Source of the DNA: Muribaculaceae bacterium Isolate-002 (NCI)
GTDB lineage: Bacteria > Bacteroidota > Bacteroidia > Bacteroidales > Muribaculaceae
NCBI GenBank assembly: GCA_004102805.1
Contig: SCEG01000015.1
Coordinates: 1 to 57,511, forward strand
Direction: 5' to 3'
Length of the DNA stretch: 57,511 bases
Shown: positions 24,730 through 33,855 of the stretch, piece after piece
Numbering within the stretch: the stretch's first letter is position 1
Layout: each line of letters starts with the position of its first letter
Notes under the pieces: model-generated
Told to the model about the DNA's origin: nothing
Databases searched by the model: none
The model's input: the letters and a program-made list of their open reading frames with translations, nothing else
Translations under genes and position numbers: made by a program

Positions 24730-26475
24730 TCAGAATTTTATGGCGGCGCCAATGAGGCCGTGGATGCCTTGCTGCTGAAGCATATTGTACATATAGGCGC
24801 GGTTGCCCAATATGTTTTCCACGCGCACGAATGCCGAGAGCATGTCGGTGAAGCGGTAAGTGGCGCCGATGTTGAGCGAATTGGCGTTGCGGAGGTCGTA
24901 GCGAAGCGGTTTGCTGCCGGAGAGTGTGCCCCAGCTCGAGTAGAGCGAACGGCCGGCGCGGAGTTCGAACGAAGCATCGACGGTGAGCGGGTCGATCGGA
25001 GTCACCGACGCTTTTGCTTCGAGGATGTGGCGCGCGCGGTCGCGGTTGAGATAGTAGCTGTGGCTGTAGGAGCCGGGTGAGCCGGTATATTTCACCGATG
25101 CCTCGATATGCTTATTGTATTTCCATGCGAGCTTGGCGCCGTAATGGAATGCACGCAGGTCGACGGCGTCAAACATCGTGGCGTAGATGTCGCGGTCGAC
25201 GGCGTTGACGATGCCTGACGCGCCGTTAATGCATGCGGCGTCGGGCATCAGCCAGTCATTTGCCACGGCATAGCCTCCGAAGAGCTCGACAGAGGCGCCG
25301 TAGAAGGGGCCGAATGTCAGCGCGAGGTCGGCGGTGAAAGGCACTTCAGAGAACTTGTGACCCTGTGCCACCGACATGTAGGGGTTGATATCGTAGAGCT
25401 CCGACAGCGTGTTGATATGCTCACCGCCCCCAAGCGTCAGGGTGGCGGCGAATGCCGATACGGGGCGGAGGTTGAACTTCACGTCGGGGGCGATGTGAAA
25501 TGTCTTGCCTGAGTTGGTGGCAATCTGGGCCTTGATTCCGAGGCTTGTCGAAAAGACTCCCGAGGTGTAGCGGTAGGCGGGGGCAAGAGTGATGAGTCCG
25601 AGCGTCTTGCCTTCGCCGGGCATCATCTGCGGCGCGCTGATGCCGACGGCGTTGCCGTTGACTTCGGCGCCGTTCATCAGCTGATTGAAATGGCTCGTGT
25701 TGACGAAGTTGACGTCGACATGTCCGGCGAGCGACGATTTGTCGGTGATGAAATAGACTGTTCCGGCTGAGGCTTTGGCTATATTCTGCGAGATGGCGTC
25801 GATGTCGTGGAATGTCAGCCCTTTCTCTTTGCCCGAGAAGCCGAAATGGTTGAAGTCGGCGGTGACGTAATAGGCCAGTGCGTTGTGGCGTGCCGACCAT
25901 GCGGCGTCGACGTTGAATGCCAGTGTGCTGTGGTTGGGGTCGGTCTCTTCCCACGGCCGGTTGTAGGCGTTGTAGGTGAAGTCGGCCGACACGTCGAGGC
26001 GCCGGCTGCGGCCGAACAGCTGTGAGAAGTCGGCGCCGAGGGTCACGCTGTTGCGCTTGAGGGTCTCGTCATACTGGTCTTTATATGAATAGCCGTCAAA
26101 CTGCGTCCATACGTTGAGCGACGATGCCGGCTTCGCTATGATTGAATAGCCGGCCGAGATGCCGAGGTTGTAGGCGGGGAAATATCCCAGCGAGGCATAT
26201 CCCCGGTAAGGCGACACGGTGAATGCGGGCTGTCCGTCGGCGGGCTCGAGCATGGTGAGCATGCCGGGCACGCGGGCTGCGGCGGTGATGTCGACAAACG
26301 GCAGACGTGTCGTCGGAGCCTGTGGCTGCAGCAGGGCGGGGTAGTTGCTGATGCGCTGCGCGTCGGGCAGCGTCGGGTCGACTTCGCGTTCGATCACGAT
26401 CTCTTTGGTCAGAGTCTGGGCCGACATGCCCAGGGCGAGGAGTGCGGCGGCGAGAGTGATATATTGTTTCTTCAT
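24730..26475 (-). CDS. Outer-membrane beta-barrel protein (TonB receptor-like barrel without plug)
   Basis: The 581 residues begin with a signal peptide (MKKQYITLAAALLALGMSA). The short N-terminus EIVIEREVDPTLPDAQR is characteristic of a Bacteroidetes barrel family. From about residue 85 the protein is made of alternating aromatic beta strands (GYASLGYFPAYNLGISAGY, VWTQFDGYSYKDQY) up to the C-terminal GLIGAAIKF, a barrel end with terminal Phe. There is no TonB-dependent plug domain, so it is probably a plug-less barrel. It is 12 bp downstream of the TPR-protein gene and likely co-transcribed with it. A partnership at the envelope is inferred. Confidence 0.8.
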   Translation of the reverse strand: MKKQYITLAAALLALGMSAQTLTKEIVIEREVDPTLPDAQRISNYPALLQPQAPTTRLPFVDITAAARVPGMLTMLEPADGQPAFTVSPYRGYASLGYFPAYNLGISAGYSIIAKPASSLNVWTQFDGYSYKDQYDETLKRNSVTLGADFSQLFGRSRRLDVSADFTYNAYNRPWEETDPNHSTLAFNVDAAWSARHNALAYYVTADFNHFGFSGKEKGLTFHDIDAISQNIAKASAGTVYFITDKSSLAGHVDVNFVNTSHFNQLMNGAEVNGNAVGISAPQMMPGEGKTLGLITLAPAYRYTSGVFSTSLGIKAQIATNSGKTFHIAPDVKFNLRPVSAFAATLTLGGGEHINTLSELYDINPYMSVAQGHKFSEVPFTADLALTFGPFYGASVELFGGYAVANDWLMPDAACINGASGIVNAVDRDIYATMFDAVDLRAFHYGAKLAWKYNKHIEASVKYTGSPGSYSHSYYLNRDRARHILEAKASVTPIDPLTVDASFELRAGRSLYSSWGTLSGSKPLRYDLRNANSLNIGATYRFTDMLSAFVRVENILGNRAYMYNMLQQQGIHGLIGAAIKF

Positions 26476-26487
26476 TGCGTTCGTTGA

Positions 26488-29466
26488 TTATTTGTTGAGA
26501 CGGTCGTCAATCATTTTGAAAATATCGGTTTCGGTGCCGGGATAGTTGTCGCGCAGGCTTATAAGATACTGGTCGGCCTCGAAGGTGTTGCCCTCGGCGC
26601 GGTTGATGTCGGAAATGAGTATGAATCCGCGTGCAAGCCAGTAGTTGTGGGGAGTGTCGGAGTCGATGAGACGTTCGGCGGCCACGCGGGCTCCCTTGAG
26701 GTCGTTGCTGTCGTAGCATGCCTGTGCTGTGCGGTAGAGCGACATTGCGCCGTATATGTCGTTGAGGTCGGCGGCAAGTGTCTCCCATTGAGCTTTGGCG
26801 CTGTCGGCGTCGCCGGTGTTGTAGAGCGCGTCGGCATGGCAGTAGGCTGCTTCGGAGCGCTGACGTGCGGTGGGCGTCGATGACGATGTGATGGCCGACG
26901 AGGCGTCGATTACGCGGTCGTAGCGGCCAAGGTCGCGGGCGGTGCGCATTATGCCGAGCTGGGCTTCGTTGAGCATTTCGGGTGTCGAAGCCGCAGTTGC
27001 CAGACGTGTGTAGGTGTCAAGCGCGAGCTCTCCCTTGCCCTGAGAGGCGAGTGCTTCGGCTTTGGCTTTGAGGGCTGCGCCGACAAGGGCGTTGTCGGGA
27101 TAGTCGTTGATTAGCTCGTCGGCGTATGCTATCGTTGCTTCGGTGTTGCCGGCGGTGGAATTGGCCGCTACGGCATAGCCGAGCGCTGTCGTGCGCGACG
27201 CTCCCTGCGGGAAGCGGTCGAGATAGTCGGTCAGACGGCCGGTGAGCCCCTTGTTCAGATAGTCGCGTTCGGCGGCGAGGAAAGCGGCGCTCTCCACGTC
27301 TGACGCGCCTACCGGCGATGCTCCGGGCACTGAGTTGATGAAGTCGACATATTCGTCGAGACGGCCGTCGTCGGCCATCAGCTGCTTGAGGTTGTCGGAG
27401 GCCTGGCGTCCCTCTTCCGAGCCGGGCGCGGTGCGTATCAGCTGCATGTAGGTGTCGACGGCCTGCGGTTTGTCGTTCTCGTTGAGATAGGCGAGAGCGA
27501 GAAGCAGATTGGCCTGACGTCCGTAGGCGCTTCCGGCATATCTCGACGCTGCCATCGAGTAGGCCTCGATTGACCGGTCGGAGTTGCCGAGCTGCGCATA
27601 GCTCTCACCGAGGTCGATGTAGGCCTGCGGGAGCATGCTTGACTTGGGGAACTCCTTGATGAACTGCTGCAGCAGAGACACTTTCTCCTTGTAGTTGCCG
27701 CTGTAGCCGGTCATGCGGGCGCGTGAGAGCAGGGCGTAGTCGCCGGTTGATGGATTGGCGCGGTATGCGTCGTTGTAGGCTGAGGCAGCCTTGCCAAACT
27801 CTTTCTGCTTGTAATAGTTGTCGGCGATGCGGTTGAGCGCGTCGGCCTTCAGTAGGCCCGACGGCTCTGGCCGCGTGTTTAGGAAGTCGTTGAAATAGCG
27901 GCTTGCGCTCTCTGAGTCACCGTCGCGGAAGAGGCTGTAGCCCAGTCCGTAGAGCGCTTTCGCCTTGTTTTCGGGCGACAGGCGGTTGCCGGTCATGGCG
28001 TTGCGGTAAGATTTCTGCGCGTCGGCATAGTCGCCGTTGGCGTAATATGCCTCGCCGAGCCAGAGCTCCGACTCGCGAGTTGTCTTTGCGTCGTGCTGAC
28101 GGAGCGACACCGCCTCTTTGAGGTGGCTGATGGCGTCGGCGTTCTGTCCGGCCATCACCTCGCGCGAGCCCAGGGCATAGAGCACCTGCTGCTTGGCGCC
28201 GAGTATCTTCTTCGAAGGGTTCTTTATCTGGTTGATTGATGCCAGGGCGGCGGCGTAGTTGTTGTCGGTCATGTAGCCGGCCACGAGATATTCGCGCACG
28301 GCTGACGCATGGCGCGAGTCGGGAAACGCCCGCAGGAACTCCTCGAACGTCGCGACCGAGTTGCCGAACGGTATCTTCCCGCCCTCGGTCTTGGCTACGG
28401 CATAATTGTAGAACGCCGCTTCGCGCTCGTCGTTGTCAAAATTCATGCGCAGGGCGCGGTCAAACGCTATCATCGCGCCCGAGTAGTTGGCCTGTCTCAT
28501 CATCGCTTGCCCGATGAAGAGGCTGGCGCTCTGACCCATGGCGTTGTCGAAGTCAATCACCGGAGTGAGATCTCTGACAGCCTCCTCGTAGTTGCCTTCG
28601 CGGTATTCGGTGACACCGAGCATATAGAGCGTGGTGGGAAGAGGCTCGGCGGTGTTGGAGGCATATTCCCTGAGCAGCGGCAGTGCTTCCGACAGGTCGT
28701 CAAGCTGATAGTATGACTCGCCCGCCACGCGCATCGCTTCGTAGCGGAATGCCGGGTCAACGGCGTCGTTTGTGTAGAGACGCCGTGCGGTGGCGGCTGC
28801 CTTGGCGTAGTCACCGTCGAGATATTGTATCTGCGACAGGTAGTAGTCGGCCATGTCGCCGGGCGCTTTAGCCCTGTTGCAGTTATTGAACAGGTCGGCG
28901 GCCTTGCGGTAGTCTTTTTTCACGTAGGCGATATAGCCTTCATAGAAACGTGCTTCGTCGGCATACTCCTTTGAGCGCGAGAGCCGTCGGTAGAGCTGTG
29001 CGGCAAGGTCATATTCTCCCTGCTTGAGCAGGCAGTAGGCGCGCGATGCGTCAAGACGGTCGGCGCTGCTGCGGTCGAGGGTCTTGTCGGCTATAAGGCT
29101 GAACTCTCTCAGAGCGTCGGCATAGCGTGACTGCGCCATGTAGAGATTGCCAAGCGCAAGGCGTGCGTCGGCTATGCGCGGCGATGCCGGATAGCGCCAC
29201 ATATAATATTTTATCAGAGCCTCGGCGTCGGCTTTGTCGAGATGGAGCGCCGACATCGCTATGTAGTAGTCGGCGTCCTCGAGTTCTGCCGCGGTCGGAT
29301 TGTTGTCTTTCAGATAGCGCATCTGGTCGGTGCAGCCGACATAATTCGCATCGTTATACATGTCGATGGCCCGCTGGCGGTAGCCTTCCGGAGCAGGCGA
29401 GTTGACCTGCGCCGCTCCTGTGAGCGCTGCTGCGGCGATGGCTGTTGTGGTCAGTATCTTTTTCAT
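26488..29466 (-). CDS. Periplasmic TPR-repeat protein
   Basis: About 992 residues from ATG 29466. An upstream ATG at 29514 in the same frame would place 16 residues before the signal peptide, which begins MKKILTTTAIAAAALTGAAQ. The rest is tetratricopeptide repeats along the whole length, for example ARLALGNLYMAQSRYADALR, ALYGLGYSLFRDGDSESASR and AYIDLGESYAQLGNSDRSIE. About 20 repeats are likely. It ends with EADQYLISLRDNYPGTETDI, a YbgF/BamD-like TPR. There is no enzymatic domain. It probably scaffolds proteins in the periplasm and acts with the barrel encoded 12 bp downstream. dnaX lies 58 bp upstream on the same strand. Confidence 0.85.
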   Translation of the reverse strand: MKKILTTTAIAAAALTGAAQVNSPAPEGYRQRAIDMYNDANYVGCTDQMRYLKDNNPTAAELEDADYYIAMSALHLDKADAEALIKYYMWRYPASPRIADARLALGNLYMAQSRYADALREFSLIADKTLDRSSADRLDASRAYCLLKQGEYDLAAQLYRRLSRSKEYADEARFYEGYIAYVKKDYRKAADLFNNCNRAKAPGDMADYYLSQIQYLDGDYAKAAATARRLYTNDAVDPAFRYEAMRVAGESYYQLDDLSEALPLLREYASNTAEPLPTTLYMLGVTEYREGNYEEAVRDLTPVIDFDNAMGQSASLFIGQAMMRQANYSGAMIAFDRALRMNFDNDEREAAFYNYAVAKTEGGKIPFGNSVATFEEFLRAFPDSRHASAVREYLVAGYMTDNNYAAALASINQIKNPSKKILGAKQQVLYALGSREVMAGQNADAISHLKEAVSLRQHDAKTTRESELWLGEAYYANGDYADAQKSYRNAMTGNRLSPENKAKALYGLGYSLFRDGDSESASRYFNDFLNTRPEPSGLLKADALNRIADNYYKQKEFGKAASAYNDAYRANPSTGDYALLSRARMTGYSGNYKEKVSLLQQFIKEFPKSSMLPQAYIDLGESYAQLGNSDRSIEAYSMAASRYAGSAYGRQANLLLALAYLNENDKPQAVDTYMQLIRTAPGSEEGRQASDNLKQLMADDGRLDEYVDFINSVPGASPVGASDVESAAFLAAERDYLNKGLTGRLTDYLDRFPQGASRTTALGYAVAANSTAGNTEATIAYADELINDYPDNALVGAALKAKAEALASQGKGELALDTYTRLATAASTPEMLNEAQLGIMRTARDLGRYDRVIDASSAITSSSTPTARQRSEAAYCHADALYNTGDADSAKAQWETLAADLNDIYGAMSLYRTAQACYDSNDLKGARVAAERLIDSDTPHNYWLARGFILISDINRAEGNTFEADQYLISLRDNYPGTETDIFKMIDDRLNK

Positions 29467-29524
29467 ATTCAGTGGTTGCTGTATGCGGTTTCTTATTGTG
29501 TCCGTGACAGTCACGTAAAGTTGT

Positions 29525-31333
29525 TTATACGAGTTTGAGGTTGAATTTGTCGATCAGTTTCACGATTTCCGGCGACACCGAAGTGATGTGGGCGAGTATC
29601 TCGCGGTCATTCCATATCGTCGGCGCGGGTCCCGACTCATTGATTGAGAGGGTTATGTTGAAGTTATCGTTGGATATCGCGTCGCGCATATAGGGGAGCA
29701 GTTCGACGAGGCGGTTGCGGAACTCTTCCGTCTGTATCTCGTTTTCGAGCGCCACGTCGTAAGTGTCGTTACCCATGTTGCGGGGGCGGCATGCGCGCAT
29801 CGTGTTGATAAGTATCCTTTCGGTCGGACGTGCCGCGGCGTAGGCGTCCCATGCGGCGTTTACCTGCTCTTCGGTGTAGCTCGCTGTGCGGTGTGTCCGG
29901 GTCTCTGCGGCGTCCGTGCGGCTCGGTCCTGATGCTGCCTGAGCCTCGACGCGGCGGGTGGAGCGTAGCACTTTGCCCGTGCGCGACGGCGGAGGCGGCG
30001 GTGCGCTTGTCGCGGTGGCCGGTGGCGCTGCCGTTGCAGGCGGTGCAGCGGTGTGTGCCGTCGCCGGTTTCACTGCCGGAGCGGGTGCGGCGGGCGCCGG
30101 GACGTTGGTGGCCGCAGTAGCCGGTGACTGCTGCACGGCGGCATGGCCTGAAGCAGGCGCAGTGGCCGGCGCTGCAGTCGGCGCCGGGGCGGCAAAAGGC
30201 TTGAGCTGCCCCTCTCCGCTGCCGCTATAAGTGGGGGAGGGGCTTTGTAGTTGGCACAGTCTGATGAGCAGAAGCTCGGCGAGAAATGTCTTTGACGATG
30301 CCTGGCGATAGTTGAGATCGGCCTCGTTGCACAGGCTCATGGCCGCATAGTAGAAATCGAGAGGAAGCTCTTTGGCGGTGTTGGCCATCTCGGCCTTGAC
30401 ATCATCGTCGGTGTCGAGAAGCTGTAACGTCGACTCCGAGCGCGCCACCATCAGGTCGCGGATATAGGCGGCCAGACCGGTGATGAAGAAATGCGTGTCG
30501 AAACCGCGGTCGCGTATCTCCTTGTAGAGCAGCAGGGCACTCTGCACGTCGCCCTTGGCAAAAGCACCGGCCAAACGGGTGTAATATGTCGAGTCGAGCA
30601 CATTCAGATTGGCAATCGCCGAGGCGTAGGTGATATTGCCGCGCGACGATGCCGCCACCTGGTCGAATATCGACAGCGCGTCGCGCATCGCTCCGTCGGC
30701 CTTGCGGGCAATCAGGCTCAGCGCCGGCCGCTCGGCTGTAATCCCTTCCTGCGAAGCCACATATTGCAGATGGTCGACCATGTCGGCCACCGTGATGCGG
30801 TTGAAATCGTAGATCTGGCAGCGCGACAATATCGTAGGTATGATTTTCTGCTTCTCGGTGGTAGCCAGGATAAACACAACATAGCTCGGCGGCTCCTCCA
30901 GTGTCTTTAGAAATGCGTTGAATGCCGCCGACGACAGCATGTGTACCTCGTCGATGATAAACACGCGGTAACGGCCCTCGGTAGGTGGCACCTGCACCTG
31001 GTCGACAAGTCCGCGTATGTCATCGACACTGTTGTTTGACGCCGCGTCAAGCTCTATGATGTTGAGCGAACGGTTTTCGTTAAACGCCCGGCACGAGGCG
31101 CACTCGTTGCACGGGTCGCCGTCGGCCGTCGGGTTCATGCAGTTGATGGTCTTGGCAAAGATGCGTGCGCACGACGTCTTGCCCACACCGCGCCCGCCGC
31201 AAAACAGATATGCGTGCGCCAGGCGGTCGGTGGCAATCGCGTTTTTAAGCGTCGCCGTCAGAGCCTTCTGCCCCACAACCGAAGCAAACGTCGACGGCCT
31301 GTATTTGCGTGCCGATACGATATAATTGTCCAT
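29525..31333 (-). CDS. dnaX: DNA polymerase III subunit gamma/tau
   Basis: The 602 residues form the clamp-loader ATPase. Walker A is GGRGVGKTSCA (about 46-56). The zinc module is CMNPTADGDPCNECASC. Walker B is FIIDEVHML. The sensor/arginine-finger SRC motif is ILSRCQ. Domain III follows to about residue 365. Then comes a long Ala/Pro-rich linker (about 375-470) and a conserved C-terminal tau-like domain ending IDKFNLKLV. The linker starts with SPSPTYSGSGEGQ, encoded by a DNA palindrome at about 30210-30243 that looks like a repeat inserted in frame. The start ATG 31333 gives MDNYIVSARKYRP. It heads the dnaX-TPR-barrel cluster. Confidence 0.96.
   Translation of the reverse strand: MDNYIVSARKYRPSTFASVVGQKALTATLKNAIATDRLAHAYLFCGGRGVGKTSCARIFAKTINCMNPTADGDPCNECASCRAFNENRSLNIIELDAASNNSVDDIRGLVDQVQVPPTEGRYRVFIIDEVHMLSSAAFNAFLKTLEEPPSYVVFILATTEKQKIIPTILSRCQIYDFNRITVADMVDHLQYVASQEGITAERPALSLIARKADGAMRDALSIFDQVAASSRGNITYASAIANLNVLDSTYYTRLAGAFAKGDVQSALLLYKEIRDRGFDTHFFITGLAAYIRDLMVARSESTLQLLDTDDDVKAEMANTAKELPLDFYYAAMSLCNEADLNYRQASSKTFLAELLLIRLCQLQSPSPTYSGSGEGQLKPFAAPAPTAAPATAPASGHAAVQQSPATAATNVPAPAAPAPAVKPATAHTAAPPATAAPPATATSAPPPPPSRTGKVLRSTRRVEAQAASGPSRTDAAETRTHRTASYTEEQVNAAWDAYAAARPTERILINTMRACRPRNMGNDTYDVALENEIQTEEFRNRLVELLPYMRDAISNDNFNITLSINESGPAPTIWNDREILAHITSVSPEIVKLIDKFNLKLV
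30210..30243. repeat. Palindromic repeat inside dnaX linker
   Basis: CCCCTCTCCGCTGCCGC and its near-complement GTGGGGGAGGGG flank TATAA; outer arms CCCCTC and GAGGGG are complementary. It keeps the reading frame and encodes SPSPTYSGSGEG. The sequence looks like a short palindromic element tolerated in a disordered linker. Confidence 0.45.
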
Positions 31334-31830
31334 ATATGGTTATCTCCCTGAAAGCCGGCTCTGAGTGCATCCCCGCAGACCGGTAAAATCCGCATGCCCG
31401 ACACCTCAGAACCTGACTGTTTGATGACTTACTTATTAGCTTACAAATATAATAAAATTGCCAAACAAATAATAATAAAACCACCGATATGTTTACCCCG
31501 CCCATTTTTTTTAACTCCACGAAATCCACCAACCCGCATCACCTGCACCCACACTTGCTCCGTCTCATCCCGCAGCAGACCCTTTCCCCCTCCCCATCGT
31601 CTGACCCGTCAGACCCGTCAGACTGGTCCTTCACCCCCACACCCACTGCCCCCGCCACGCCTCGGCTTCCGTAGGACGCCGATTTACACCGTCAGTATCC
31701 GTTTAGTCACATCCCCCAATCTCCGCCCTCTCCGCAGTCTTCTCTCCGGATCTTCAACGCCCTCGATAGCCGCCGCTCCCCATTGCAGAGCTCGATGGCC
31801 GACTATCTTTGCCGGATTCTGAAACCCCAC
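31334..31830. other. Intergenic region upstream of dnaX
   Basis: It contains the dnaX -7 box at 31444-31451, a C/T-rich low-complexity stretch, and a copy of the short motif GGCTTCCGTAGGACGCCGAT at 31664-31683 (reverse of the copies at 4831 and 4917). The long open frame on the plus strand is Pro/Ser-rich and repeat-derived, so I do not call it a gene. Confidence 0.5.
31444..31451 (-). promoter_or_regulatory. -7 box upstream of dnaX
   Basis: TATATTTG on the minus strand, about 110 bp before the dnaX start. It fits TAnnTTTG; CAAA groups upstream are not at 20 bp. Confidence 0.5.
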
Positions 31831-31864
31831 AAAAAAAGAGGGTGCGATAAAAAATCGCACCCTC
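31831..31864 (-). terminator. Terminator of the tRNA-Glu / rpsT unit
   Basis: An 11-bp perfect stem (31838-31848 / 31854-31864, GAGGGTGCGAT) with a 5-nt loop, followed on the minus strand by seven T. It is six bases after the tRNA-Glu gene at 31871. Confidence 0.9.
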
Positions 31865-31870
31865 CTGAAG

Positions 31871-31942
31871 TAGCCCATAGGAGAATCGAACTCCTCTTTC
31901 AAGAATGAAAATCTTGCGTCCTAACCGATAGACGAATGGGCC
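31871..31942 (-). tRNA. tRNA-Glu (anticodon TTC), copy 1
   Basis: 72 nt. The acceptor arm GGCCCAT pairs with ATGGGCT. The D arm is GTCT...GGAC. The anticodon arm CAAGA/TCTTG closes a 7-nt loop TTTTCAT with anticodon TTC. The T arm AGGAG/CTCCT contains TTCGATT. The 3' CCA is not encoded (the next bases are CTT). It is identical to the copy at 32260-32331 and is followed at once by a terminator. Confidence 0.95.
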
Positions 31943-31965
31943 GCTTGCGTCAAAAGAAGATTTCC

Positions 31966-32223
31966 TTACGCTGCCAGCTTGTTGATGTGGCGGGCAATCT
32001 TGCTCTTGAGGTTCGAAGCTTTATTCTTCGATATAGCTTTCTTTGCAGCGAGCTTGTCGAGCATTGCGGTCAATTTTACAAATGCTGCTTCTGCTTCTGC
32101 CTTGTTGGTCAGTTTACGGACGTTGCGGACGGCATTGCGCGCTGTTTTGGCGTAATAGCGGTTGTGAAGACGACGGCTGGCCGTCTGGCGTATTCTCTTG
32201 ATTGAAGATTTGTGATTTGCCAT
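31966..32223 (-). CDS. rpsT: 30S ribosomal protein S20
   Basis: 85 residues, very basic and alpha-helical, binding 16S rRNA in the small subunit. It starts [19 protein letters not shown], the standard N-terminus, and ends [12 protein letters not shown] 32223 is the family start; a longer frame runs through the upstream tRNA gene and is not real. It lies between two identical tRNA-Glu genes with short gaps, so all three are probably cut from one transcript. Confidence 0.98.
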   Translation of the reverse strand: MANHKSSIKRIRQTASRRLHNRYYAKTARNAVRNVRKLTNKAEAEAAFVKLTAMLDKLAAKKAISKNKASNLKSKIARHINKLAA

Positions 32224-32259
32224 TATTGTAATTGACTTTTTCTTTTTTTTGTTTATTGG

Positions 32260-32331
32260 TAGCCCATAGGAGAATCGAACTCCTCTTTCAAGAATGAAAA
32301 TCTTGCGTCCTAACCGATAGACGAATGGGCC
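32260..32331 (-). tRNA. tRNA-Glu (anticodon TTC), copy 2
   Basis: Identical in its 72 nt to the copy at 31871-31942. Here the CCA end is encoded directly after it (32257-32259). It is the promoter-proximal gene of the tRNA-rpsT-tRNA unit. Confidence 0.95.
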
Positions 32332-32365
32332 AAAGTTGCTTCTGGTAACACCCACAAAGCGACTG

Positions 32366-32397
32366 CAAAATTACTCACTCTTTTTCAAACTTGCAAA
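32366..32397 (-). promoter_or_regulatory. Promoter of the tRNA-Glu / rpsT unit
   Basis: On the minus strand a -33 TTTG at 32394-32397 and the -7 box TAATTTTG at 32366-32373, with a 20-bp spacer. The tRNA begins about 35 bp downstream. Confidence 0.75.
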
Positions 32398-32435
32398 TTT
32401 TTTTCAAAAAAAATGCGTTTTAGCGTTTTTTTATC

Positions 32436-32443
32436 TATTTTTG
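32436..32443 (+). promoter_or_regulatory. -7 box of recO
   Basis: TATTTTTG fits TAnnTTTG and is divergent from the tRNA promoter. Transcription would start near 32450, so the recO start must lie downstream, which supports TTG 32486. Confidence 0.55.
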
Positions 32444-32485
32444 TACTCCTTCAACCCCATTTTTCCCCCTAAAACGACTTCTATC

Positions 32486-33205
32486 TTGCTTATACCCTCC
32501 AACTGCATAACCCTCCGCTCGATTAAATATAACGACTCCCGCGCCATCGTGCACTGCCTCTCGCGCGAGGCCGGGCGCATACCCGTAATCGTCAGCGACG
32601 GCAACTCTCCCGCAGCGCGCCGGCGGCGGGCTCTGATGCTGCCGGGCTCATCATTCTCATGCGTCCTCGATATCCGCGACAACCGTTCGCTGCAGTCGCT
32701 GCGCGACATCATGCCCTCGCGGCTAATGATGCTTGAAAACCCTGTCGCCACCTCGGTCGTGCTCTTCATCTGCGACTTCCTTGCGGCTCTCTTGCGCGAC
32801 AGCCAGCCCGACGCCGCGCTCTACGACTTTGTCGACCGCGCCATATCCCACATCACCTCCACCTCACGCTCCATCGCCAACTCACCCATTGCATTTCTCA
32901 TCTCACTGATGCAGTTCATGGGCATCGCACCCGACACCGCATCGTGGCGTCAGGGCTATTGCTTCGACTTCTCCGCCGGACTTTTCCGCCCCTCCCCGCC
33001 GCTCCATGCTCAGTGGCTCGACGCGTCACAGGCCGCTGTGCTCGTCTCCATCTCCCGAATGACTCTCGACAACATGCACATCTTCCGCCTCTCGCGGGCC
33101 GACCGTAACGCCATCCTCGACCTCCTCCTCCAATACTACTCCACCCACTTCGGCTCCACCTCCTCGCTCCGCTCCCTCGCCGTAGTCCGCTCCCTCTTTG
33201 ACTGA
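32486..33205 (+). CDS. recO: DNA repair protein RecO
   Basis: RecO loads RecA on gapped DNA with RecR. From TTG 32486 the protein is about 239 residues, the usual length. The N-terminal OB domain starts LIPSNCITLRSIKYNDSRAI and VHCLSREAGRIPVIVSDG, the family signature. A longer frame back to 32336 would run through the promoter and is rejected; no ATG exists near the expected start. The zinc-finger cysteines of the Deinococcus-type protein are absent, as in other Bacteroidetes. It is monocistronic and divergent from the tRNA-Glu/rpsT unit. Confidence 0.88.
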   Translation: MLIPSNCITLRSIKYNDSRAIVHCLSREAGRIPVIVSDGNSPAARRRRALMLPGSSFSCVLDIRDNRSLQSLRDIMPSRLMMLENPVATSVVLFICDFLAALLRDSQPDAALYDFVDRAISHITSTSRSIANSPIAFLISLMQFMGIAPDTASWRQGYCFDFSAGLFRPSPPLHAQWLDASQAAVLVSISRMTLDNMHIFRLSRADRNAILDLLLQYYSTHFGSTSSLRSLAVVRSLFD

Positions 33206-33363
33206 GGGCGTGACAGAACTTCCTATGAACGCACGGCCCGCACGTCTGAGTTAACACATGACAATCAAAATATTGATTGACACTCAAACCGTAGACTCCT
33301 ACTTTTTTTGAGGCATTTGCCGAGTTCTGCAACACCATCCGGATTTAGCATTATAGTTAAACA

Positions 33364-33416
33364 TACAATAACAGAGGCGGCCGTCGATTTCGTCGACAAC
33401 CGCCTCTGTTATTGTA
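33364..33416 (-). terminator. Hairpin downstream of the Bor-like lipoprotein gene
   Basis: Perfect 17-bp arms at 33364-33380 and 33400-33416 (TACAATAACAGAGGCGG) around an inner GTCGA/TCGAC hairpin. It lies 11 bp after the stop of the minus-strand lipoprotein gene. The T run is weak. Confidence 0.65.
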
Positions 33417-33427
33417 TTGCTTACGCC

Positions 33428-33751
33428 TTACTTTTGCCCGAGTTCATCGATAGGCACCTCGAAAGAAACCGTCATAGGTGTGTAAATTCCAAGTGTTATT
33501 ACACTCAGGAAGCCGTTCAGGAATGTCTGCTGATTTTTTACTACATAGTTCTTACGGTTTCCGATGTAATCGCTGTCATCAATCTTATTGTTTCCTACGG
33601 GTATCAATCCGTATAACAGGTGGTGAACAGTCTCGTCATTCACCTTTACGGTTGGAGCTCCCGGTTTGACGTCTCCGACGTAGGTGCGTGACGTATAGCA
33701 GGATGTCAGGCCGATGCAAAATAATACACTGATTAAAAATAACTTTTTCAT
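33428..33751 (-). CDS. Bor-like small outer-membrane lipoprotein
   Basis: The 107 residues begin with a lipoprotein signal (MKKLFLISVLFCIGLTSC, lipobox LTSC). The mature part has HHLLYGLIPVGNN, YVVKNQQTFLNGFLSVITLG and IYTPMTVSFEV, resembling the Bor family of phage-lambda-type serum-resistance lipoproteins found also in many Bacteroidetes. Function here is unknown; Bor homologues are not proof of prophage origin, but the neighbouring gene cluster is a phage head module. It has its own hairpin terminator. Confidence 0.75.
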   Translation of the reverse strand: MKKLFLISVLFCIGLTSCYTSRTYVGDVKPGAPTVKVNDETVHHLLYGLIPVGNNKIDDSDYIGNRKNYVVKNQQTFLNGFLSVITLGIYTPMTVSFEVPIDELGQK

Positions 33752-33855
33752 TCTATTGTTTATTATTTGTTTGATGGTTTATTCAATAGTTTTGTTCGAA
33801 TTTCGCGCAATTTACGCATTTATTCGTAATATTTCCTAATAAAAGCAGATTTATT

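Noticed and set aside
31394..31822. Open frame of 142 codons upstream of the tRNA-Glu gene
   Set aside because: Pro/Ser/Thr low-complexity translation of C/T-rich DNA and of a dispersed repeat; no promoter or homology pattern.
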